From Qipengyuania huizhouensis (lineage in GTDB: Bacteria > Pseudomonadota > Alphaproteobacteria > Sphingomonadales > Sphingomonadaceae), in NCBI RefSeq assembly GCF_019711635.1, contig NZ_JAIGNT010000011.1:1-64000 (forward strand): a stretch of 64,000 nt of DNA, read 5' to 3'. The translations under genes and the position numbers were made by a program. The notes under the pieces were generated by a model that was not told the DNA's origin, did not search any database, and worked only from the letters and a program-made list of their open reading frames with translations. Below are positions 45,505 to 53,940 of this stretch, piece after piece (position 1 is the first letter of the stretch; every line of letters starts with the position of its first letter).

Positions 45505-46479
45505 ATGAAGGCCCTCCAGGTTACCAGGCTGAGCGACGACCTTTCCGGCGCAGAGTTGGTAGAGCTGCCCAGCCCTGCGCGCGGCGCCGGGGAAGTGCTG
45601 ATCCGTGTGCGTGCGGCGTCCCTCAATTATCCCGATCTCCTGATGACAAGGGGCGAATATCAGTTCAGGCCCGAGCTGCCGTTCGTGTCTGGACTGGAAA
45701 TGGCGGGCGAAGTGATCGAGGCAGATCCGGGCAGTGGATTTGCGCCCGGCGACCGTGTGATGGGCGGCGCGAAGACCGGCGCCTTTGCCGACCATATCTC
45801 GCTTCCCACCACCGCAATTCGATCAATTCCCCGTAATTTGGACTTCGCGCAAGCCGCAGCGATGGGGACCGCATATCTCACCGCCTATATAGCTCTGGTG
45901 GAGCTTGGTGGTTTGAAAGCCGGCCAAAGCGTGCTCATCCATGGGGCAAGCGGTGGCGTGGGGATCGCGGCTTGCGATCTGGCCAAGACGCTCGGAGCGA
46001 AGGTTATCGCGGCGACAAGCAGGGAGGATAAAATCGAACCCTTGCGCCTGATCGTTGCTCCGCATGGCATAATTCTCAACACAGGCCGGTTTCGCGAAAA
46101 CATTGACCGGCTGACCGACAGTCGCCTGTGCGACCTTGTATTCGATCCGGTAGGGGGAGATGTATTCGACGAAAGCACCCGCTGCGTATCGTTCGGCGGT
46201 AAGTTGTTGGTAATTGGCTTCGTATCAGGACGAATTCCGGAAATTGCGGTCAACCTACCGCTGATCAAGGGCTTTAGCGTGATTGGCGTTCGGGCCGGAG
46301 AATACACGCGACGCTTCCCGGATCGGGGACGCCACGCGACCGGAGCGATTGACCAACTAGCGACAGAGGGCCGGATCAAACCCCATATCGATCGCATACT
46401 TCCCCTGTCCGATTGGCGCACGGCTTTCGATGCGATGTCAGCAGGTGATGTCCTGGGGAAAATCGTTCTTACGCCTTAA
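45505..46479 (+). CDS. NADPH:quinone oxidoreductase-like MDR-family dehydrogenase
   Basis: 324 aa. The N-terminal segment RVRAASLNYPDLL with LPFVSGLEMAGEV and GDRVMGG is typical of zinc-independent quinone oxidoreductases. The NADPH fold is HGASGGVGIAACDLA, and no zinc-binding Cys cluster is seen. The substrate is unclear. The ATG follows the previous stop after one base (TGAGATG), so it is coupled to it. An overlapping longer frame was rejected. Confidence 0.82.
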   Translation: MKALQVTRLSDDLSGAELVELPSPARGAGEVLIRVRAASLNYPDLLMTRGEYQFRPELPFVSGLEMAGEVIEADPGSGFAPGDRVMGGAKTGAFADHISLPTTAIRSIPRNLDFAQAAAMGTAYLTAYIALVELGGLKAGQSVLIHGASGGVGIAACDLAKTLGAKVIAATSREDKIEPLRLIVAPHGIILNTGRFRENIDRLTDSRLCDLVFDPVGGDVFDESTRCVSFGGKLLVIGFVSGRIPEIAVNLPLIKGFSVIGVRAGEYTRRFPDRGRHATGAIDQLATEGRIKPHIDRILPLSDWRTAFDAMSAGDVLGKIVLTP

Positions 46480-46482
46480 ACG

Positions 46483-46512
46483 AAAAAGGGCGACCTCTAG
46501 GGCCGCCCTTTT
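46483..46512. terminator. Bidirectional rho-independent terminator
   Basis: AAAAGGGCG pairs with CGCCCTTTT around a central ACCTCTAGGGC. T-runs follow on both strands, so it can stop the dehydrogenase operon from the left and the atp operon from the right. Confidence 0.85.
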
Positions 46513-46534
46513 GTTTTCCCGTCCAGTGGGTAAA

Positions 46535-47107
46535 TCAGATGCTGGCAATAACCTTGTCGGCAAGCGCCTTGTCGGCTTCGGCATCGTGCCTTTCGGCTAT
46601 GAGCTTGCGACTTGCACCCGTGGCGGCCACAACGGCGCGATTGCGCACATCTTCGACAGCTTCGCGCTCGGCAGCAGCAATCTTGTCTTCCGCCATGCGC
46701 TTGCGGCGTTCGACCATCGCCTTGCTGTCGGCTTCGGCCTTCTCGAGAATAGCGTCAGCCTCGTGCCGGGCGTTCACCAGCATCGCCTCGGCATCTTTCT
46801 CTGCGCCCGCGATCTTGTCGGCATATTCCTTGCGCAGCGCCTCGGCTTCGGCGCGAAGCTGCTTGGCTTCTTCAAGCTGCTCCTTGATCGCGGCGATTTT
46901 GCCGTCGAGGCCGCGAGCAATGGTCTTGTGGACCTTGGCACCGAAGATGGCGAACAGCAGCAGGACCAGCATTGCGATCGAAACGACCTGAAACGGAGCC
47001 AGCCCCCACAGTTCGGGTTCGATATGCTTTCCCGCACCTGCGTCGACTTCGACAGTCGCTTCGGGAGCGTCCGTAGCAAATACTTCGGGAGTAGAGACGT
47101 TAGCCAT
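46535..47107 (-). CDS. atpF: ATP synthase F0 subunit b
   Basis: 190 aa. An N-terminal membrane helix (VSIAMLVLLLFAIFG, residues 41-55) is followed by a long charged coiled coil, the peripheral stalk. An extra 35-residue N-terminus rich in Asp and Glu precedes the helix. It overlaps the upstream b' gene by 8 bases. It is the last gene of the F0 operon; F1 genes are not in this window. Confidence 0.9.
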   Translation of the reverse strand: MANVSTPEVFATDAPEATVEVDAGAGKHIEPELWGLAPFQVVSIAMLVLLLFAIFGAKVHKTIARGLDGKIAAIKEQLEEAKQLRAEAEALRKEYADKIAGAEKDAEAMLVNARHEADAILEKAEADSKAMVERRKRMAEDKIAAAEREAVEDVRNRAVVAATGASRKLIAERHDAEADKALADKVIASI

Positions 47108-47594
47108 GAGCCATCTGCTCCTTCACCGCCTTGGTCGCGACCGGCTTGGTCACCTTCACGCCGGCCAGCGTCTTGACGATGTCTTGAGCTGCGTCCGCGG
47201 CGACCGCTTCGACCTCTGCCAAAGCAGCCGAACGAGCTTCCTCGATCTGTGCTTCGGCATCGGCCAGCTTCTTATCGATGCGGGCCTGAGCCGCTTTCAG
47301 CTTCTTTTCGGATTTGGCAGCCGCCTCGTCCTTGGCTTTGGCAACGATCGCCTGAGCCGCAGCACGGTTTTCGTTTTCCTTAACCCGCCAAGCTTCCTCC
47401 TGCTCGTCGGCAGCGTCGCGCGCGGCTTTGGCCGCGGCGAGGTCGGCAGCGATCTGGCCGTCACGCTGAGCAACGGTATCCATCACCTTGGGCACCATGC
47501 CCTTGCCGATGACGAAGAAGGTTATGCCGAAGAAAACGAGCAGCCAGAAGACCTGACTGGACCATGTTTCGGCAAGCTGTGCTATCTGGGGCAT
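47100..47594 (-). CDS. atpX: ATP synthase F0 subunit b'
   Basis: 164 aa. The membrane helix WLLVFFGITFFVIGKGMVP (residues 17-35) precedes a coiled coil. A separate b' gene is typical of alphaproteobacteria and phototrophs, where b and b' form a heterodimeric stalk. The gene symbol varies (atpX, atpG or atpF'). It lies between atpE and atpF. Confidence 0.88.
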   Translation of the reverse strand: MPQIAQLAETWSSQVFWLLVFFGITFFVIGKGMVPKVMDTVAQRDGQIAADLAAAKAARDAADEQEEAWRVKENENRAAAQAIVAKAKDEAAAKSEKKLKAAQARIDKKLADAEAQIEEARSAALAEVEAVAADAAQDIVKTLAGVKVTKPVATKAVKEQMAHG

Positions 47595-47676
47595 TGCAGC
47601 TCTCGAAAAGCGGGCGGGAAGAAATTGCGGGGCCGGCCGAGATTACCCCGACCAGCTCCAAATCCGAAATCGTCGA

Positions 47677-47904
47677 TTAAGCGACGAAGATCAGGATCAT
47701 GGCAACGACGAACGCCAGCAGGCCGAGAAGTTCGGCAGCGGCGAAGCCGATGAACAGGCGACCCTGCTGGCCGTCAGCCGCACCCGGGTTGCGCAGCGCG
47801 CTTTCGAGGAACGAACCGAAGACGTTACCAACGCCGATCGCAGCCATACCGGCACCGATTGCAGCGAGACCAGCGCCGATGAGCTTTGCAGCTTCCATTT
47901 CCAT
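47677..47904 (-). CDS. atpE: ATP synthase F0 subunit c
   Basis: 75 aa. Two hydrophobic hairpin helices are joined by RNPGAADGQQG. The ion-binding carboxylate is the Glu in AAAELLGLL (near residue 58). No Na+ motif is seen in the neighbourhood of that Glu, so proton coupling is likely. It forms the rotor ring. Confidence 0.95.
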   Translation of the reverse strand: MEMEAAKLIGAGLAAIGAGMAAIGVGNVFGSFLESALRNPGAADGQQGRLFIGFAAAELLGLLAFVVAMILIFVA

Positions 47905-47942
47905 GATAAACTCCTTTGGAAAAACTTTTTTGAATTGAAGAC

Positions 47943-48731
47943 TTAGTGAAGGTTCTCGGCGTCGTTGATATACAGCGACGTCAGAAGGGCGAAAACATAA
48001 GCCTGAATACCGGCCACCAGCAGCTCAAGAGCGCAGATGCCGATCATCAGCAGGAAGCTGGGCAGACCGACCAGCAGGCCGAAACCAGCGCCGGCATTGG
48101 TACCGTCGATCACGAAACTCGACAGCACTTCCAGCAGGACGTGACCAGCCATCATGGCGACGAAGAGACGCAGACCGAGGCTGAACGGTCGCACCATGAA
48201 CGAGATGAACTCGATCGGCGCGATCACCGGCACCATCGGTAGCGGCGTGCCGTGCGGTACGAAGAGGCTGAAGAAATGAAGGCCGTGGCGCCAGAAACCC
48301 ACGATCAGGACGATCGCGAAACTGATGATTGCGAGCACACCGGTTACGGTAAAGTGGCTGGTGAAGGTGAACGGATGCAGGCCGATTACGCCCAGAGGCA
48401 GGAGGCCGAGAATATTTGCGAAGAGGATGAACATGAACAGGCTGAAGACATAGGGCACATATTTGCGCCCAGCCTTGCCGATGTTCGCTTCGAGCATGTT
48501 GTCGATAAAGCCGGTGAAGGTCTCCACCGTCATCTGCCAGCGGCCAGGCACCAGTTCGCGCTTCATCCCGCCAAGTACGAAGAGGAAGAGCACCACCGTG
48601 GTGATGAGCATCCACATAGCGCTGTTGGTGAAGGCGATGTTGTAACCCGCAAGTTCCCAACCACCGGAACCTGCAAGCGGTTCGATGGTGAACTGGTACA
48701 TCGGATCGACTTTGGCCTGTTCGGCTGCCAC
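47943..48731 (-). CDS. atpB: ATP synthase F0 subunit a
   Basis: 262 aa. Several membrane helices are visible, and the critical Arg-containing helix reads RPFSLGLRLFVAMMAGHVLL (near residue 175). It forms the proton half-channels against the c-ring. The start is GTG, with AGGGAC upstream. It lies between atpI and atpE. Confidence 0.93.
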   Translation of the reverse strand: MAAEQAKVDPMYQFTIEPLAGSGGWELAGYNIAFTNSAMWMLITTVVLFLFVLGGMKRELVPGRWQMTVETFTGFIDNMLEANIGKAGRKYVPYVFSLFMFILFANILGLLPLGVIGLHPFTFTSHFTVTGVLAIISFAIVLIVGFWRHGLHFFSLFVPHGTPLPMVPVIAPIEFISFMVRPFSLGLRLFVAMMAGHVLLEVLSSFVIDGTNAGAGFGLLVGLPSFLLMIGICALELLVAGIQAYVFALLTSLYINDAENLH

Positions 48732-48784
48732 GTCTGTCTAGTCCCTAAATCCTGTAACGAAGGCCCTGAAATCCCGGTTAAGGA

Positions 48785-49105
48785 TCAATTTTCAGGGCCT
48801 CGATTTGCCGCGCGGATAATGTTCCTGAAGGCCACCACTATTCCGAGGAACAGGCCGACCAGCAGACCCCAGGGATTGGTATCGGTGAAATAGCCGATGG
48901 CATAACCGATGACCGAACCTCCCAGAAGCCCACCGAGCAAATCTGCCAGAACGCGGTTGCCGCTGCGATAATTCGCATCGGCCCCGGAACCAGTCTTGCG
49001 GTTGCGTTGCTCTTCGCGCTGCTGGGCGGCACTGAGCCGTTTTTCCAGCGCGTCGATCCGCGCATCCTCCTCAATGGGTTTCCGTGCGGACTCGTCGTCG
49101 CTCAT
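48785..49105 (-). CDS. atpI: ATP synthase protein I (AtpI/F0F1 assembly factor)
   Basis: 106 aa. The N-terminal 45 residues are charged. Two hydrophobic segments follow (near 52-70 and 78-92), with GSVIGYAIGYFTDTNPWG typical of AtpI. It assists c-ring assembly. The Shine-Dalgarno is AAGGAGC. It is the first gene of the F0 operon, and a candidate promoter precedes it. Confidence 0.85.
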   Translation of the reverse strand: MSDDESARKPIEEDARIDALEKRLSAAQQREEQRNRKTGSGADANYRSGNRVLADLLGGLLGGSVIGYAIGYFTDTNPWGLLVGLFLGIVVAFRNIIRAANRGPEN

Positions 49106-49167
49106 GCCTTGCTCCTTACAGGGGGTTGCGCGGCACGCGCAGGGACTTGCCCGCCAAGGGCGCCGCC

Positions 49168-49196
49168 CCCTTAGAAGGGGCCTATGGGCGAGTCAA
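49168..49196 (-). promoter_or_regulatory. Candidate promoter of the atp F0 operon
   Basis: On the minus strand TTGACT (49191-49196) and TAAGGG (49168-49173) are 17 bases apart, about 60 bases upstream of atpI. The -35 element is close to consensus. CCCCTT-CTA-AGGGG overlaps the -10 element as a small palindrome. Confidence 0.5.
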
Positions 49197-49293
49197 CACG
49201 CAGAGCCGCCCGATTGCCACCTTTGCGTTGCAAAAAACATCCCTCCGGTGCCGACCGGCAAGGATGCTCTCTTATCTGCTCGTGGATTGATGC

Positions 49294-49698
49294 TCAAGGG
49301 CAACGCGAATCGCGCATCGGCGGTGCGCTGGTCCGCGTTTGCCAGCTTCCGTCCGGGGCTTGGTATTTTTCGCCCGGCACAGTGGCGAGGATCGCCTGGC
49401 AGCCGGCGGTCAGCGCATACTCTTCCAGAGTGGCATTGGTTGCTTGCGCGCGCTGCGAATATACGGAGCGCCGCTTGATGTTGATGTCATTGACAATACG
49501 GCGCAGTTCGGGGGTCTCGGCGCCCACGATGCCGAGATAGCCATCCATTTTTTCGCCCACTTCGCCTGCTGCCCGTGCTGCCGCGTAGGCTGGATCTCGC
49601 TGGGCATATGCTGGCGCCACAACTCCGCCCAGTGCGACAGCGAATGCGGCACCCGAAAGCGCGGCTCGTGTAAGTCGCTTCATCATAACATCACCCAT
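49294..49698 (-). CDS. ydbL: YdbL/DUF1318 family periplasmic protein
   Basis: 134 aa from the ATG at 49698. The later ATG at 49683 (MKRLTRAAL) would also fit the signal peptide, which ends near AYAQ. The mature part reads GEKMDGYLGIV and VNDINIKRRSVY, matching YdbL/DUF1318. In E. coli it is a chaperone-like partner of YdbH-YnbE. The first ATG overlaps the ynbE stop by one base (TGATG), so it is coupled to it. Confidence 0.8.
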   Translation of the reverse strand: MGDVMMKRLTRAALSGAAFAVALGGVVAPAYAQRDPAYAAARAAGEVGEKMDGYLGIVGAETPELRRIVNDINIKRRSVYSQRAQATNATLEEYALTAGCQAILATVPGEKYQAPDGSWQTRTSAPPMRDSRCP

Positions 49699-49952
49699 CA
49701 AAAGATATCCGCATTTTCTTCGATCGTATTACCCGCATCTTCCGCGAGACGATAAATCACTTCCTGACGGATGTTCACATTGAGCTCGATCACGATCGGT
49801 TCGTCAGGGGCTTCCACTGTGACGCAGCCGAAAAGTGCGAAAGAGGCCAGGCTCATCACCGCCAAACTCTTCAAACCATCCCTCCCCCTTGAGCCCTGCA
49901 TGTTGCGGGTTTTCGCAGGACCTTTGGGGTCAGTCAATTCACGGGTTTCCAT
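49698..49952 (-). CDS. ynbE: YnbE-like outer-membrane lipoprotein
   Basis: 84 aa. A lipobox FALFGC ends near residue 43, after a slightly long N-terminal region. The mature segment NVNIRQEVIYRL is the YnbE signature. In E. coli this lipoprotein completes the YdbH lipid-transport tube at the outer membrane. It starts 5 bases after the ydbH stop, with a good AGG spacing, and is coupled to ydbL. Confidence 0.8.
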   Translation of the reverse strand: METRELTDPKGPAKTRNMQGSRGRDGLKSLAVMSLASFALFGCVTVEAPDEPIVIELNVNIRQEVIYRLAEDAGNTIEENADIF

Positions 49953-49957
49953 AACGC

Positions 49958-52900
49958 CTACTCGCTTTCCTGATCCTGAATGGGGACATCGTCCGGAATG
50001 AGGTCATTCGGATCAATTTGGGGTTCGACCTCTTCACCGGTTATCGACCGGCGAAGCAGTCGTTTGCCGTCGTCGCTTACCAAACCCAGTTCGCGAGGGT
50101 CCCGGACGGAAGCCGGATCATACATCGACTTCACCGAAGTGATCAGCTGGTAAAATTGTGCACGAATGTTGATGCGGAACTGGATCGGCAGCTGTGCAAG
50201 CTGCCGGGTTATGAAATTCGTCTCGGCGTCCTCGCCCTGCCGGACACCATCAAACCGCACCTGGGTAACGATTTCACCGGTAAGAGGGCCGTTCATTACG
50301 ACGCGCATCTGCGAATAATCGAGACTCCGCAGCGCGTCGAAGGCAAAATTGGCTATGGTCGACAGATCTTCGTAGGTTAGCTCACCGACAAAGGAAACAT
50401 TCCCGCCGGGAGGGCGCGACAGAAGTATGCCCTCTTCGATCCGTCCGTTCCCGTCGGCACCGAAGACGATCGGTACTGTGCCGTCGAACGTCCCGCTTGC
50501 GGAGATGTTCTCCAGCTCCATCTGGGCCACGAATTGGGCTGCATCCAGCCCGACAATCTCGAAAATATAGGCGCGTTCTTCGCTGACGCCGAGATTGAGA
50601 TCGACCTGGCGCAGGATCAGCTGGCCGCCCATGAACGGCCAGCTGCCACCGGCCACGGACAGCACTTCCCCGTTCTGCAAGCTGAACTCCACCTCTCCAT
50701 CAAGCACTTCGACGCCCGGATTGACCGAAGCGACACGGATTCTCTGGTTCGGCGCGGTAGTGAGATTGAGGAGATCGACGAACTCGACCGTCCCGCTCGC
50801 GCCCTGGACGGGACCGAAGGCGGCGGCAAAATCAAGGTCGTCCGAGGAAAAGGATCCGCTGCTGGTTACCTCGCCAGTGGCAAGCCAGTCGATACGTCCC
50901 TCGCCGGTGATCACACCGTCGGCATTGGCAATAACACCCAGCGCAAGTCCGCTTACATCTTTGGGCTGAAGCTGATCGTCAAAAATAAGGCCGGTGACGT
51001 TCAGGTCGGCAAAGCCGGCACCTGTTGCAAGACTGTGGCGAATATCGACGCGGGTAACGATCCGGTCTGTTTCCGGATTGCGCATCGCGGCAGAGGCGAG
51101 AATGATATTGTCCGCCAGCGACAGCGAAGCTTCGCGCGCCACAAGTGGTTCGAACCTGTCGGGGTCTTCCCTGTCGATGAGACGAAAGCTTGCTCCGTCT
51201 ATGCTGAATTCGCCGTTTGCGTAATTCCATTCACCGGCGGTATTTTCCAAAGTCATCGGCACTGCGGCTAGTGCCACCTCGGCATCCGCAAAAGTGCCTG
51301 AAATCGTCTCGCCGATGCGAGCGTCAAGATCCGAGATCACAAAGCGGCTTGCCGTATCGACTGGACCGAGAGAGATATCGATATTCTGGGCTCTTAAGGC
51401 GCCTGGGTAAGCGAAGCCCACAGGTCCGCTGGCAAGACGGATTGGCGTATCCCCCAGCGAACCGGCGAGATCGAGCGCTGGCGCACCCGCTGCAAATTGC
51501 ACCCCACCCGTGCCGTACCTCAGCATAGGCTTTCCGGACGGCGGACACAGGGTTAGCCCCGGCCCCGCCAGATTGAGTTGGGCGAAGGCAAGCCGCCGGA
51601 AATCAATTCTTGTGCATTCGCGCCACAAGACGAGATCTCCAGTGCGCTCCAGTCGGCCCACGACAGGCATGGATAACTGGTCGACCGCCCCGCCGGGGAG
51701 CGGCCCGCTGGCCTCGATGCGTCCGGAGAAACCAAGAGCCCCCGTGCTGCCTTGCGCAATTGTCATGCCCGGTATGGCAAGTTGCGCTCCCTGGGCTTCG
51801 TAAGGGGCCATGCTCAATCTGAAGACGGCGTCACCCGTTCCTGAACCTTCCATGCGGCCGCTTATGCGCGGGATACCCGGACCACCTGTCGCAGCGTTGC
51901 CGACGATCCTGGCGGGCTCTTGGCCGCGAGCGGAAACTTCGAAGCGTGAAAGTGACAGGATACGGACGCCGCTGCCACCCGTAAGCTCTGCCTGCGGCAC
52001 TGCGAACGAATAGCCTTGATCGCCGCTACGATAGCGTACATCGGCTACCAACGCGCTCCCACGGGTCTCCGACTGCAGCGCGCCGCCGATGCTTCGTGCA
52101 ATTGGCTCGATGAGCGTTCCCTTCCCGGAACTTGCAAAACCCTCGATGAACCCAATCAGGTTTCGGCCCAATCGCAGCCCGTTGCCCTCGACGCCGCTTT
52201 CCACTTCGATCCGCCCGAAATCGTCGTAAGCTCGCAGGGTGCCTTCTGCGGTAACGAGCGCTGCAAGCGCCTGAGGGGTCTCCAGGCCTCGGGCAGCGAC
52301 CGTAAAGCGCGACGTCGTCGAGGTGCCTCTTATCTGCGCACGCAAGGTCCCCGAGAGCGATTGAGCAGCGGTCGTTGCAAAGCGCAGATTGTCAGTAGCG
52401 ATGCGCGCTTCCAGTTCGGGATTTGCCAATTCTTGATTGGCGCTCACATCGAGTTCGGCGAAGAGACCGGAAATCGCCGTCTCAGGCCCGGCACAGCTTA
52501 GCGCCGGAATACGCAACGGACCGTTGAAATTCGGTTCGCCGTTCGAAGTTGTCACCGAACCATAAAGAGTCGTGTTCTCGGCCTTGCAACTCTCTACTGC
52601 AAGTTGCGGAGCAGTGGCAGCTAGCACACCGGCAAAGCCGTTGGCGACATTGCCCTGCCCTGCAAACTTGATTCCAACCGGACCGTAATCCGATTCCACC
52701 AAACCACGTCCGTCTCGAATAGAAAGCCCGATACCTGGCAGAGCCGCAGGCTCGCCGGTATCTTCGAAAAGTAGTCGGTCGAGCGATCCAAAACTGAGCT
52801 CTCCCCCGATGAAACGGCCATACAGGCGGGGCTGGACCAAGGTGATTTCACCTACCTGCGGAAGGCCAAAGCGGTGACGCAGCTGGACGATAACACGCTC

Positions 52901-53167
52901 CGCAGTGAAATCTGGAGCGGTTGGATCCCCGATTACGAGGTTCGAAATTATCTGCGTTTGTCCGCCGACACGTTCAACTTCGTAAGTGGCCGGCAATTCG
53001 TAAGCATCCAGCTGATCGGCAATGTAATCATCGGCGATTGCGATGCGGTTGATCCAGGCCAGTACAACCACTGAGATCAGCATCAACAGTACGAGCGCAG
53101 GCATCCACCAGCGCTTTTTGCGCCAGCGCGGTCTATCACTCACATATTGGCCTTCTGACCCGTCCAT
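49958..53167 (-). CDS. ydbH: YdbH-like AsmA-family intermembrane lipid transport protein
   Basis: 1069 aa. One N-terminal membrane helix (residues 22-42) is followed by a very large periplasmic part rich in beta-strand patterns. AsmA-like and YdbH C-terminal features are present, such as GVPLT-like NGPLTGEIVTQVRFDGVRQG near residue 995 (given in part). Together with YnbE and YdbL it should form a hydrophobic tube that moves phospholipids between membranes. The gene order ydbH-ynbE-ydbL matches E. coli, which strengthens all three calls. Confidence 0.85.
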   Translation of the reverse strand: MDGSEGQYVSDRPRWRKKRWWMPALVLLMLISVVVLAWINRIAIADDYIADQLDAYELPATYEVERVGGQTQIISNLVIGDPTAPDFTAERVIVQLRHRFGLPQVGEITLVQPRLYGRFIGGELSFGSLDRLLFEDTGEPAALPGIGLSIRDGRGLVESDYGPVGIKFAGQGNVANGFAGVLAATAPQLAVESCKAENTTLYGSVTTSNGEPNFNGPLRIPALSCAGPETAISGLFAELDVSANQELANPELEARIATDNLRFATTAAQSLSGTLRAQIRGTSTTSRFTVAARGLETPQALAALVTAEGTLRAYDDFGRIEVESGVEGNGLRLGRNLIGFIEGFASSGKGTLIEPIARSIGGALQSETRGSALVADVRYRSGDQGYSFAVPQAELTGGSGVRILSLSRFEVSARGQEPARIVGNAATGGPGIPRISGRMEGSGTGDAVFRLSMAPYEAQGAQLAIPGMTIAQGSTGALGFSGRIEASGPLPGGAVDQLSMPVVGRLERTGDLVLWRECTRIDFRRLAFAQLNLAGPGLTLCPPSGKPMLRYGTGGVQFAAGAPALDLAGSLGDTPIRLASGPVGFAYPGALRAQNIDISLGPVDTASRFVISDLDARIGETISGTFADAEVALAAVPMTLENTAGEWNYANGEFSIDGASFRLIDREDPDRFEPLVAREASLSLADNIILASAAMRNPETDRIVTRVDIRHSLATGAGFADLNVTGLIFDDQLQPKDVSGLALGVIANADGVITGEGRIDWLATGEVTSSGSFSSDDLDFAAAFGPVQGASGTVEFVDLLNLTTAPNQRIRVASVNPGVEVLDGEVEFSLQNGEVLSVAGGSWPFMGGQLILRQVDLNLGVSEERAYIFEIVGLDAAQFVAQMELENISASGTFDGTVPIVFGADGNGRIEEGILLSRPPGGNVSFVGELTYEDLSTIANFAFDALRSLDYSQMRVVMNGPLTGEIVTQVRFDGVRQGEDAETNFITRQLAQLPIQFRINIRAQFYQLITSVKSMYDPASVRDPRELGLVSDDGKRLLRRSITGEEVEPQIDPNDLIPDDVPIQDQESE

Positions 53168-53204
53168 CTAATCCCGCACTTGCGCGCATCGCAGCACAAA
53201 GGCA

Positions 53205-53939
53205 ATGCAACGCCTTGAAACGACTGGGGGAGGAAAAAGGTTGCCGGAGGTCGCGAAAAAGCCATCCATCCATGCCGGCACTGGCCATCGGGAGCGTTTA
53301 CGCGAACGGCTGCTGAAGGGTGGAGCAGAGGCTCTCGCCGATTATGAACTGCTGGAATTTCTTCTCTTTGCAGCGATCAGACAGGGCGACACGAAACCCC
53401 TGGCAAAGCGTCTGATCGACCAGTTCGGCTCTTTCTCAGGCGTGTTAAATGCCAATCCCGGTGCATTGGTGCAGGTCAAAGGCATGGGGACGGCCAGCGC
53501 AGCATCACTTTATGCGGTCGCCTTGGCCGCACGACGCATGGCTCGCGGATCGGTTCAGGAGAAACCGGTTCTCGGCAGCTGGCAAGCTCTGCTTGATTAT
53601 CTTGCCATCGACATGGGCGAATTGAAGCACGAGCGGGTCCGCGTACTCTATCTCGATACCCGCAACCGGTTGATCGACGATCACCTCACAGCTGAAGGCT
53701 CGATCGACGAGGCTGCCATCCATCCGCGCGAGATAATCCGACGGGCTTTCGATGTCGGTGCGAGCGCTTTGATCCTGGTGCACAACCATCCCAGTGGCGA
53801 TCCGGAACCGAGCCGCGCCGACATACAGATTACCAATCGCATCGCCGAAGCCGGACGATTGCTGAATATCACAGTCCACGATCATGTAATCGTAGGTCGC
53901 GGCGCGCATGTATCGCTGCGCGCCAAAGGGTTGATCTAG
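53205..53939 (+). CDS. radC: RadC family JAB/MPN-domain protein
   Basis: 244 aa. The N-terminal helix-hairpin-helix region reads GMGTASAASLYA. The JAMM zinc motif is VHNHPSGDPEPSRAD near residue 190. Despite the name, a role in repair has not been confirmed in the literature. It runs divergently from ydbH and converges on the DUF3857 gene, whose stop lies one base away. Confidence 0.9.
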   Translation: MQRLETTGGGKRLPEVAKKPSIHAGTGHRERLRERLLKGGAEALADYELLEFLLFAAIRQGDTKPLAKRLIDQFGSFSGVLNANPGALVQVKGMGTASAASLYAVALAARRMARGSVQEKPVLGSWQALLDYLAIDMGELKHERVRVLYLDTRNRLIDDHLTAEGSIDEAAIHPREIIRRAFDVGASALILVHNHPSGDPEPSRADIQITNRIAEAGRLLNITVHDHVIVGRGAHVSLRAKGLI

Positions 53940-53940
53940 C

